DNA of 64,000 nucleotides, taken from NCBI GenBank assembly GCA_963970005.1, contig CAXAMN010003780.1, forward strand, positions 143,292 through 207,291. The letters are read 5' to 3'. Shown here one piece after another: positions 55,111 through 64,000 of this stretch. The notes under the pieces were generated by a model. That model was given only the letters and a program-made list of their open reading frames with translations, ran no database searches and was not told where the DNA came from. Position numbers and translations under genes: made by a program. This DNA is from Durusdinium trenchii. Lineage: Eukaryota; Sar; Dinophyceae; Suessiales; Symbiodiniaceae. The number at the start of each line of letters is the position of its first letter. Position 1 is the stretch's first letter.

Positions 55111-56290
55111 GGTCAGGAGTATCGCAATGCTCCAACGTCGGTTGCGTCCATGGCCATTTGTGCCTTCCTGGCATCTTGGCAAGCCCACTGAAGACAGTGC
55201 AATCTTGGAAGGCCCTACTTCCAATGTATCTCAGTGAGGGCGGGATGGCAAGCTCAACTAGGGCTGCACAGTTCATGAAGGCTTTGACTCGGATTGCATG
55301 GAGAGTTGTCGGAAGGAGGACTTCTTTGAGACCAGTGCAGTGCACAAAGGCGAATTCCGGAATTTCCTCAACATTGGTGTTGCAAAGGTCCACACTCTCA
55401 AGCAGTCGGCAACTGTCGCATGCATGCGCTCTGATAGCTACAAAATGCTTTGTGAGAGCAATGCGGTGATTCCCGTAGAGCTAAGACAGCCCGGTGTCAA
55501 CTCACCGGTCCTAGCTTGCAGTGCTGACCGTCGGGGGGATGGAAGCTCACTTAAGGTGAACTCAGCAAGGTTAATACACCCTTGAAAGAGGTATTGCCCA
55601 AACTTGGCTTCGCTGTTGAACATATTTGCAACCCCTTCCGATGCACACACTCATTGCAAGGAACAACATTCCGCAAAGGCTTTATGCCCAAAATCTCGAC
55701 AACCCGGAGCCAAGACGCTGTTTAGTAGTTTGCAGTCACGGAAGACGTTATCGGAAATGCCTACAACCGTGGCCGGCAGTTTGACTATGGAGCTGTCGGC
55801 AGTTTTGCCAAGCCTCTGCTCCAATGAGCCTGATGCCTGACTCTACACTGACGTGTCTCAGGCGTGGAACCCATGCAAAGGCCCCTTCTGGGACAATTTC
55901 TTCTGGGTTCATGGGGACATGAACTGCTAGCGGAATGTGATGGATGGGGCAATCCTCAAGTTGTTCTTGAGATGGCAGGATAACACTGCAGTTCCGAAAG
56001 ACAATGGTGTATGCCATGCCTTGCTGTAGCTTGTCCCAGATTGGGTCCTCTAGGTGAGTCTGTGTGGCAGTTTGTAGAAAGTCAATGGAGCACCCAAATA
56101 CTTTGAGATCAGCAGCAGAAACGAGATAGTCCATGACCTGGTCCTCTAGATTCTCAAAGCGGTCAAACTTTGCAACACTGAGAGAGACCTGAAAAGTCAC
56201 TCCCGAAAGCGTGGTCAGCATCAGGGAGCATTCCATGACCGGCTCCTTTTCAGGGGGAGTGCTAATCATGGATGAATCGTCAAGCTCCAT
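55046..56290 (-). pseudogene. UBL-LRR copy 6
   Basis: Start at ATG 56290 (MELDDSSMISTPPEKEPVME), chosen because it aligns with copy 2 and lies just after the spliced-leader relic. Ubiquitin-like part CSLMLTTLSGVTFQVSLSVA, KFDRFENLEDQVMDYL, FGCSIDFLQTATQTHLEDPI, WDKLQQGMAYTIVFRNC. LRR part VPEGAFAWVPRLRHVSVESG, RLIGAEAWQNCRQL. After frame changes near 55780 and 55450 come FGQYLFQGCINLAEFTL, VEEIPEFAFVHCTGLKEVLL, LHAIRVKAFMNCAALVELAI, LRYIGSRAFQDCTVFSG. It ends at a TAA near 55046. Nearly full length, with at least two frame breaks. Copy 2 on the + strand is its closest relative here. Confidence 0.78.
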
Positions 56291-56317
56291 GTGCGGCAGG
56301 CTATTTGCAATGATTGT

Positions 56318-56328
56318 TTGAGCCAAAA
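56318..56328 (-). other. Spliced-leader relic upstream of copy 6
   Basis: On the minus strand TTTTGGCTCAA, an exact 11-base match to the dinoflagellate spliced leader, preceded by CAC and followed by ACAATC. It lies 28 bp upstream of the copy 6 ATG. Confidence 0.75.
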
Positions 56329-56399
56329 GTGTCTGGGTCTGCTTGTGGGCTGTTCCCAAGGCCAGAGATGTTTCCTGAAGACAGATGCTAAGGCACCCA

Positions 56400-57595
56400 C
56401 CTGGAGTCTCTCATGGACTGGCATGATATTTGGAGTATTCGTGGTAGAGTTCCTCGTCAAAAGCATCCGAATCGGGTCCTTCCGCGGGGAGCAGCTCCAC
56501 CCACAGGGATTTTTCAAATTTGTCACACATAAAGAAGGCATTGTGCTCTGCCTGCACCCACTGTTCAATGTCACCCCAATCCGGGGGGGTTGCTCACACC
56601 CACAGAATGCACGGTTGTCTATGTCACTGAGCTCCGTCGGGATGACAACTTCTTGCAGTACCACGCAATTAAGGAAAACTTCTTTGCCAATTTGTGGGAG
56701 TCGTGGCGGGAGCCATATACAGTTCAAGGCTACACAGTGGTCAAATGTGGAAGAGAGTAGGGCTGTAATCTCTGTGCCTCCACAAGGCGGCTTTTGCAAT
56801 TCTCACAGGCCCGCGGCCCCATAATGTGGAAGTCACTCGGTAAGCAGAGCTGTTCAATGCCTGCGCCGCAGAATGCCCCTTCAGGCAGCGCTCGAGGTTT
56901 GTTAGTTGGTCCATGTCAAAGGTGATGGTTGCAAGCGTGAGGCACTCTCGAAAGCATGTTTGCCCAGCTGTGCCCCTGGTGCCAGGGACGTTGCTGTCCT
57001 CTGTTTCATGACTGGCCTCAACTCGACCTAGGGAGCAGCACTCCGCAAACACCCTTGGACCGCATTGGACACACCCCGGAGCGGCCACCTCTCGCAGCAC
57101 ACAGCACCCTTGGAAAGTCCTTTCCGCCAGACTTATGACCGAGGGTGGAAGCTTGACAATTTCCAGTTGCTGACAAGTCTGCCAGGCCGCAATTCCCACA
57201 TGTTGAATGCCAGTTGCCACTTCTACGTGCCGGAGCGAGGGTGCAGCATAAAATGCTCTGTCAGCAATTTCCCCTCGCGGGTTGGCCGGGACACGAACAG
57301 CTTTGGGGTAGCTTTCCTTGCCGTCGTCCTGGAACTGCCAGATGGAATGTCCATCCACCATGCAGGGACGAACTACAATTTGGAGTTGCGGTCGTTGCAG
57401 GAGCACAGTGCGAAATGCCTCTGGCAGGGGTTGCTGCGTGTGAAGGCTGAGCAACTCCAGTTCACAGCCGAAGACATCGTCTTCAAGCTCTGCCACATCC
57501 TCATAATGGGAGAGGTCTGCTTGCATTACATATACCGTACCTGCTATGGTAACCAACTCGAGGCTGATCTCATAACGGTTTTGGTGAGTCGGCAT
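56400..57595 (-). pseudogene. UBL-LRR copy 7
   Basis: ATG at 57595 (MPTHQNRYEISLELVTIAGT), 41 bp after a spliced-leader relic. Ubiquitin-like part YEDVAELEDDVFGCELELLS, LHTQQPLPEAF, LQIVVRPC. LRR part PRGEIADRAFYAAPSLRHVE, GIQHVGIAAWQTCQQLEIVK, VISLAERTFQGCCVLREVAA, QCGPRVFAECCSLGRVE, CFRECLTLATITFDMDQL. One frame change near 56780-56800 continues ITALLSSTFDHCVALNCIWL, LPQIGKEVFLNCVVLQEVVI and LSDIDNRAFCGCEQPPRIG, fading near 56560. Longest preserved run of any minus-strand copy. The 3' limit is approximate. Confidence 0.78.
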
Positions 57596-57635
57596 TGTCG
57601 CGTAGGCGGTAGTTCGAGCGTGTTTGCTCAATTTG

Positions 57636-57646
57636 CTTGAGCCAAA
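57636..57646 (-). other. Spliced-leader relic upstream of copy 7
   Basis: On the minus strand CAGTAGTTTGGCTCAAG: an exact 11-base TTTGGCTCAAG preceded by GTAG, as in the leader (GTAGCCATTTTGGCTCAAG) but with CCAT lost. It sits 41 bp before the ATG of copy 7. Confidence 0.75.
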
Positions 57647-57649
57647 CTA

Positions 57650-58355
57650 CTGAGACACCGAAAATATAGCCATTGCGAACACTATGATGACAATTAGGCC
57701 ACAAGAAGGAGGGTGGCTAAGGCCACCCACCTCTTGGAGAGGATCGAGCGACGCGGAGACGGTTGCTGTGTGGGAGGACCCCTACTGTCGACTACCTTAC
57801 TGCCACCACCCACAGGACCACCCATAGGGCGATGGGGGGGGCCTACTGTGCCAGGAAGACCCTGCTGCCGACGAGGAGCTTCCCGCTCCTGGCGGGGGGA
57901 ACAGTCCAGCGAGCTTTATTACTTGGGTCGGAGGCTTCTTGACTGTAGCCCATGTGGTCCCGAAGCGCCTGCTTGTGGTCCGCGAGTTGAAGTCTAAAGT
58001 TGGGGTTTCCAGTGAGCCATGCACAGAGCTGATCCCATCGTTCTTCGGTTCAGAGATATGGGCCATATTGGTTGTATGGGCGATCTGCCATCCTAGGAGT
58101 GAAGGGATATCCATGGTTGCAGAAGTCACTGAGGACACCACCAGGGACTTTGGTCAGCATAAAGCGGGGAGACAGCAGATGCCACCCTGTGCGGGACATG
58201 GCAACCCGCAGCCCGGAGGTCAGCCACTAAGCTACTACAGCACTTTCTGCTTCGATGTTCCCTTGCTCGAAATTGCCGAGCGCCGTTGCCAATCGAGTAT
58301 AACCTATGCCGAACCGTCCATATCCCTTGGCAAAGGCATAGTTGGGAGTGTTTCA
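57650..58355. other. Non-coding stretch
   Basis: No gene recognised. A G/C-rich section (57770-57910) contains CTACTGTCGACTACC and CTACTGTGCCAGGAAGACC repeats of low order. Confidence 0.45.
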
Positions 58356-58985
58356 CAAGAGGGTCCGACAAGAGTGTCCTACAAGAGTTTCCGACAAGGG
58401 AGTCCCACAAAAGTGTCCTACAAGCATGTTCCGCAAGAGTGTTCCGCAAGAGTGCCCCAGAGAAGAGAGTCCTACAAGAGTGTTCCGCAAGAGTGTCCGA
58501 ACAGCAGTATCCTACGAGAGCGTCCCACAAGAGAGTTCCGCAAGAGTGTCCCACGAGAGTGTTCCTCAAGAGGGTCCGACAAAAGTGTCCTACAAGAGTT
58601 TACTACAAGGGAGTCCCACAAGAGTGTCATACAAGCGTGTTCGGCAAGGGTGTTCCACTAGTGTCCCACAAGAGAGTCCTACAAGAGTGTCTGACAAGAG
58701 TGTCCTACGAGAGCGTCCCACAAGAGTGTCCTACAAGATAGTTCCGCAGGAGTGTCCCACAAGAATGTCTTACAAGAGTGTCCTACAAGAGTGTCCCACA
58801 AGAGTGTCTTACCAAGAGTGTCCCACAAGAGTGTCCTACGAGAGTGTTCTGCAAGAGTGTCCCACAGGAGTGAATGTCATACAAGGTGCCCCACAAGAGT
58901 GCACAAGACTGTCCCACAAAGCTTTATGAAAAGAATGTGTCGTACAAGAGTGTCCCACAAAGCGCCTCCTACAAGAGTGTCAAAA
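58356..58985 (+). repeat. 13-bp minisatellite, TACAAGAGTGTCC
   Basis: More than 40 degenerate units of TACAAGAGTGTCC / CACAAGAGTGTCC / CGCAAGAGTGTTC. Because 13 is one more than a multiple of three, successive units are read in successive frames. All three + frames are open over most of the array and encode the same 13-residue cycle (PTRVSYKSVPQEC). Confidence 0.95.
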
Positions 58986-61900
58986 CTTGGTTGGGTGCTT
59001 GTTTTCGAGCACGTGTTTGCATTCGGTTTCGTGGGTTCCATCTTGTTTCTGCTTTTGTGCAAGGATTCTTTTGGGTGGTGAGCACGGTCGATCGGATGCA
59101 AGATATGCAAACAAGTTTTTGAGTGCATTTGTTCAATTCATGGCAGCATGTTGGTTTGCACAACAACTTTTTGGCGCACCCCTCATCCAAGGCCAATCAT
59201 CAGCCTCTTGCACTACAACCCATGGCACGGGTTCGCTTGTCAGTGGGTAGAAAAATGTTCCAAGTTCGTTGGTTAGCTGCGTTGACTTGCACGCTGAAGT
59301 CTTTGATCAGGTCTTACCTTGACTTCTTCGCTGTAGAAGTGATCAAACATGCCACGAGACAAGGCATCCGCACACCAAGTGCAAAAATCTTGGCACCCGC
59401 CCATCGCCCTGATACACTCTGTGTGGGAGTGCCAACCGCTCTCTGCACCCGTGGCAACTTTGGCCCTTCCACAACGGAGGCTGGGAGTGTCCCCATCGAA
59501 GCTGGCAGGCCACGGCGGCATGAATAGCACAGATCATGTCCTGCCACTTACTTTGGAGTTATCATATCATCTTTCTTTTGCGGATTTGGACTGCACCAGC
59601 TTTGGTGTGAGCGGGGGGACACCACGTTTGCGTGCTTCAACGGCAAAGACCATCTCGCACTCTCGCACTATATCATCAAGTTGTCCAAGTAGATTGAAAA
59701 GAAACAAGGCGTTTTCAATATATATAAATGCTGTTGAGCTGGATCCGGATCCTTTGAATCCTTTGAATCCTTTGAAACCCTTGAGCCGATGCAAGATCCT
59801 GTGCAAGAGCTGCTGGAGACACCCATGGAAAAACTGCCAAGCTTGCCCGAGACTGAGCCGACACTCAACCAAGCAAATAAAAACGACAAAATGGAAAGGC
59901 AGCTTAGACCCTGTGAAGTGGGGAAATATGGAGCAATACCACTCACAGCTATTGATCAGGTATACTCTCACATGATGCAACATAGCAGTGCCGAGAAGCA
60001 AACGATCAAGATGCAAGATCCTTTACCAAAAATTTGTAGTCGAAGACAGTGAGGTGCAAACGGTTAAGGAACTCAAAACGCTGACCCATTCCTCCATTTT
60101 GGTTTGTTGTTGGATGGCATTGGTTTCTTCCTTTTTTGGAACAACACCGTCACCCTTTGCAAAGCAGGACAGTCCTTCGAACTCTTCAGTGTTGGCTCAG
60201 TGTTGGTTCGGTGCTGGAACCCCCACCCCATGCCAACGGTGGCGGGCCACCTTGTGCAAGAACCCAAAGGGCGCCTACGCAGTCTATTTTTGCATTTTTT
60301 TGGTTCATGTGAGTGCTTGTCTTATATATATGCACTTTCCAGTTCCAGCCTGTCCTTTGAGCCATCCTGTTCCTACAGGAGCGAACGGCCGTTGAAACCC
60401 CTCCCCCCCTCCGAAACATTCTCCGTTTGATTGTTTTCGTCAAACAAATGTGCAAACAGGAAGCTTCCGCCCTGACAGCATCGGATTCTTCTTATATTTT
60501 TCCCCTGTGCCAATAGAACTTTTGATGAGCGCATTGTTGCAAACCGTTGCTAGTGTACATGCATGTGCTGTGCTGGTAGTATTTGGCAGTTTTGTAGGTC
60601 GCGGTGCGACCCACGTTGCGATGAACAAGGGCGAATGCACGATTTGTTTGAATGGGTTTTGTAATGCATGGGAAGTGTGTAATGAGTGTGAACATGTGAA
60701 AGGCTTGGAAACGAAACGGGTACCGCGACCTCAATTCGCACGTCGCCGGCCACCACACTGAAACAAAGGCAACGCAAGGTGAACCATTTGGTTTCCGCAG
60801 CGGATCCACTGCAGTGACTGTTGGGAGAAACCCGGCGGGCTGAGGACAGACAAAGCGCGCAAAAGAGGGCACCGGGATCACCTGACCCAATTTGGGACTT
60901 GGAAACGTGCAGGCTGTCCATTGGTTGGTCGTCATGGATTGCTTCAACGTGAGCCACGCGACTCCACACCTTCCGCACGTAGACGGCAGCATGTTTTCCC
61001 CATATGCTGGCATCACGTGTCACTACACCAGCCAGTCCTGGAAGAGACTTGCGCGCTTTTAGTTGGGGTGGTGCAGGTGTCGCTTATGTATGCCTTGTGG
61101 CGGTAGTCTTATCACGTGAGGTGTTCAATGCTGAAAACGTTCTGTGACATGTCCACGATGGGGCTTTGTGTTGTTTTTTTGCACGGAGAAACCCATGAGC
61201 AGGTCTTCTACCAACAACCATGGATTTCACAGGCAAAGTAGTTACACGCAACCAGCCTCAATCCAACTTCTTCCACTGCAGCCGCGTGGGGCGGAGAGAC
61301 CCACGGGCTGGCGCCGAGCACGCGCTGCATGGCAACACTGGGGAACCCCCCAGCAGCGGGCCGGCGGGCCGGGCAGACCTCCGTGTTGTTCAACGAAGTT
61401 GAAGGAAGTGGGCGGAGGGGCATCTGCGTTGGCCTGGCCAACAGGGTGAGGGAGGAGCCTGGCTGCGAAGGGCATAAGGCCTGCATGGGCGAGAGAACCA
61501 GACCAGCCGGACACCAGGGCAGCACCGACAGAGGAGCGGAGGTGACCCGGAACAGCCCGAGGAGGTGGACGTCCACTTCAAAATGTATTTTCCACATTTG
61601 CTGTCCGGCAAAAACACAGGCGCCAAAATACATCCAACTTCGTGGTCTGGAGCAGCAAAGTCTGCTACCGGCAGCTGCAAGAAGGAACAATTACCCGCCG
61701 GGACTGTGTTCCTCCGCACTTCCCACCCACACCTGTGGACTGAAACATAATGCTCTATGGCACTTGTAACATGCCAGTTCATGGGCACTTCAGTGTTTGC
61801 ACGGCTGCCTCCTCCTTTTTCATCGCTGCACTCCTCCAGGAACTTCCAAGCGTCGCCCCGTAATGATACCCGCGTACCCAGTCCCCAAACGGCGCAACTG

Positions 61901-62992
61901 CGAGCCAACCGTGTGGGCGGCGCCGTTGAAAAGGAGACGCCCCGTCCATATACAAAATGCCGAGCCTAGGGCCAATTCAAGCTGTCGCCCACAAAAGCTG
62001 TCATTGTTCTGTTGCGAACTCGTCGTGTTTTGATAAAAACACCACACCACCCCCTCGTCTGTATCCAAAACTTGTTTCTATTGGCCTGGCCCGCAGAAGC
62101 ACAGTCGGCTGACTCCAAACCAACAATGCCATCCACCATGGCCCCTTGCACGTGGGCCCCTTTTGCAATGCATTCGTGGGCGACGGAGGGTTTGCGCCCC
62201 TGCCGGCTCGCCTCTTCCCCTTAAAGGGGGCCCATTGGCCCCTTTTGGCCCGGAACCTGCCCGGCTCACCAGCTTTTCGCTCCCCGACTTTCAGCGCGAA
62301 AAAAAATTAACTCACGGGAAAATAGACAGGGGAGTGTCCAATATAATCAAACGTTGTATACCTCCCCCGCAGGGGTTGTCAGGGACAGATTTTATACAGG
62401 AATCGCGCTTGCTGAGGGTGTCCTTGCCAATTCAATTTTTTCCACTCCGATGCAGTTTTGTTTTGTTTTATGATGAATGTTCCTTTTAATGCATCTATAT
62501 ATATATATATATATGCCCCTGTCCGTTCCAGACAGGGGGTCCTTCCACCCATTTTGTGGAGGACCCTGTCAGGTGTATAGACTGAAAACCACTGTTTATA
62601 TAACATGACCCTACCTAATATTGAAGTGTCAACAGCGTTTTTACTGCGCTTTTCAGCCAGCATGCCAAAACACAGCCACTTGTTTGGCCCAACGGTCAGC
62701 CCGGGCCAGTGTTTTGAAATCCCTTGCCAAGCACTAGTTTAAACCAGCTTGCAAAAACAACAGAACGTGAAGAGCTGAGGATACCACATCATATACAATG
62801 TTCAATATCTTTCCAAGTTTTTAGAGGAAAATATCAATCTCAAACTCAGGCTTGGTAGCGTGATCCTCATGAAACGGCGGCATGGCGAAACGCAGCGCAA
62901 TCCTCATCCTCCTTGCTCATGCTTGACGTGTCGCAGGTAATTTCTTCTGCTCCATCAGGTCCCATTCTTGGTCCTCAGCACCTCTCTATATA
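58986..62992. other. Non-coding stretch
   Basis: No recognisable domain on either strand. It includes a CCTTTGAAT triplicate near 59750-59780, a TA run at 62496-62514 and the hairpin pair at 62516-62570. Open frames such as 61329-61769 are Gly/Arg/Ala-rich and overlapped by equally long frames on the other strand. Confidence 0.5.
62516..62570. other. Two overlapping, mutually exclusive hairpins
   Basis: Hairpin A: CCCCTGTC (62516-62523) and GACAGGGG (62531-62538), loop of 7. Hairpin B: GACAGGG (62531-62537), TCC and TCCAC pair with GTGGA, GGA and CCCTGTC (556-570), loop CCATTTT. The arm GACAGGG is shared, so only one can form. A TA run lies directly upstream. It could be the terminal structure of a transposon. 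Confidence 0.6.
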
Positions 62993-64000
62993 GTGGGTTG
63001 GCCTGACCCGTCTGTGGCCTATAAAGATGACACGGCCAGCATGCTGCGTTGGCGGCAGTGCAGCAACAATTGCAACCCAATGACTCTCTTGGACTTATTG
63101 CAGCACCATTTGTCTCGCCATGCCCATGTGCACCTCAACCACAGGAAAGCCCGCGTTTGGAATGCGGCGGGCCAGGCCCCACGTAATATCAGTGACCTTG
63201 GTCCAGAAGTTTGGGTCGGCAACCATTCATCCCTGCCACACGTCCAAGGGCTCCGCGTTCTCGGAGTCCCCATCGGGCACCCAGCCTACATCCAAACCCA
63301 GTTGCAACAAATCTCGGCTCAACACTCGGAGTTTCTCGAAAAGATCCCTGCACTTGAAGACGTGCAAGCCTCTTGGCTGCTCCCCTTGTTTTGTGCCTGC
63401 CCTCGTGCCAACTACCTACTGCGCAACTTGCCACCGCCCACAACGGCCACTTTTGCCAGCGACCACGATGTGGCAGTCGCCAGTACCCTCACCGAGCTGC
63501 TCCAAACCAGCCCCCTCCCCGCGGCAGCGCTTGCCCGTGTGCACCTGCTTTTTCTTCAAGGCGGTTTGGGTTTGACATGCGCCACTTGCCTAGCACATGC
63601 CGCATACTGGGCATCTTGGGCCGATGCTTTGCCCACCCTCTAACAACAAGCGCCAGATTTGACTCACCGTGTGACCCAACATCTCCTGCATCCCAATGCA
63701 GCACCCCCGTCCTTGCAAGCAGCCAGCCGCGCAGCTGACCAATTACACCAAGCACTCCAGCAGGGCCTGCAACCCCCCCCACTCCCCGATGGATCACCAC
63801 AGCCACACACTTTGCAACAAGGCTGGCAACGCGAAACCACAGCTGCTGTACACAAAGCATGGCACACAGAACTGTTAAACACCTTGGACCCAGCCAGTGC
63901 AGCGATGATGGCCTCACAGTCAGGGCCATTTGCCAGTCGAGTGTTCAGTCCCGCATTCGTCAGACTTGGCTTACCCCAGCCACTTATTCCGGCTCCTCAT
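62993..64000 (+). mobile_element. LINE-type retrotransposon, RT palm to C-terminus (5'-truncated)
   Basis: The frame begins near the RT active site: VAYKDDTASMLRW, with A-Y-K-D-D at 63017-63031 (usual form A-Y-x-D-D). Then HLNHRKARVWNAAGQAP, VWVGNHSSLPHVQGLRVLGV, PIGHPAYIQTQLQQISA and a C-terminal helical part (ASWLLPLFCACPRANYLLRN, LPAAALARVHLLFLQGGLGL). This K-x-R-V-W-N ... V-L-G-x-P-I-G-H-P layout is that of RTs abundant in dinoflagellates. TAA at 63641-63643 interrupts the frame, but the same frame stays open afterwards to the window edge (LLNTLDPASAAMMASQSGPF, VFSPAFVRLGLPQPLIPAPH). RT fingers and endonuclease are absent upstream, so the copy is 5'-truncated, typical of LINE insertion. 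Confidence 0.75.

Noticed and set aside
41515..57595. Bacterial contamination because BspA-type LRRs are common in bacteria
   Set aside because: Spliced-leader relics, fusion to a ubiquitin-like domain, flanking dinoflagellate-type repeats and the absence of bacterial gene organisation argue for a eukaryotic nuclear locus.
58356..58985. CRISPR-like repeat array
   Set aside because: Units are directly tandem with no spacers, 13 bp long, in a eukaryotic genome.
61208..61908. Frames of 146-172 codons on both strands
   Set aside because: Mutually overlapping, Gly/Ala/Arg/Pro-rich, without recognisable motifs or splice structure.

Overview
The window is nuclear DNA of a dinoflagellate, most likely a member or close relative of Symbiodiniaceae. 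Four things point there. Candidate genes are cut into many short exons, with GT or GC donors and AG|G acceptors. Several gene copies carry decayed copies of the dinoflagellate spliced leader (core TTTTGGCTCAAG) just upstream of their start codons. Proteins are built from tandem small repeats (MIB/HERC2-like, EF-hand, BspA-type LRR). The non-coding DNA is full of minisatellites and old transposons. No bacterial operon, rRNA gene, CRISPR array or convincing tRNA gene was seen.

Layout. 1-8.3 kb has no recognisable gene, only duplicated non-coding segments. 8.3-14.2 kb (+) holds exons of a protein made of at least six copies of an SH3-like MIB/HERC2-type repeat; four copies are interrupted by an intron at the same residue. 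14.7-20.8 kb (+) holds exons of an EF-hand calcium-binding protein, spread among CTG-rich and other tandem repeats in introns. 20.8-28.7 kb is mostly non-coding, with one orphan 337-codon minus-strand reading frame. 28.8-34.7 kb (+) is a broken Helitron (DUF6570-like region, HUH replication domain with its tyrosine motif, end of a PIF1-like helicase). Its helicase core is replaced by a 1.47-kb unit bounded by 373-bp direct repeats. 35.85-41.5 kb is an abruptly A+T-rich island containing a decayed non-LTR retrotransposon (YADD reverse transcriptase, then C2H2 zinc fingers) and a decayed Ty1/copia polymerase.

41.5-57.6 kb is the most interesting part: a cluster of at least seven copies, whole or broken, of a gene encoding an N-terminal ubiquitin-like domain followed by BspA-type (LRR_5) leucine-rich repeats. 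Copies left of about 53.4 kb are on +, copies right of about 54.2 kb are on -. Five carry spliced-leader relics 28-50 bp before the start, so they look like retroposed mRNAs. Between copies sits an SF1 (UPF1-like) helicase followed, after one in-frame stop, by a long Ala/Pro/Glu-rich protein.

58.4-59.0 kb is a 13-bp minisatellite that is open in all three + frames. 59-63 kb is non-coding with a hairpin pair. 63-64 kb is the 3' part of a LINE-type reverse transcriptase gene that runs off the end.

Coding regions frequently change frame by single bases, and there is a 10-N gap with a duplicated flank. Some breaks may therefore be assembly errors rather than biology. The dinoflagellate assignment and the family calls rest on motif recognition by eye; no database search was run.
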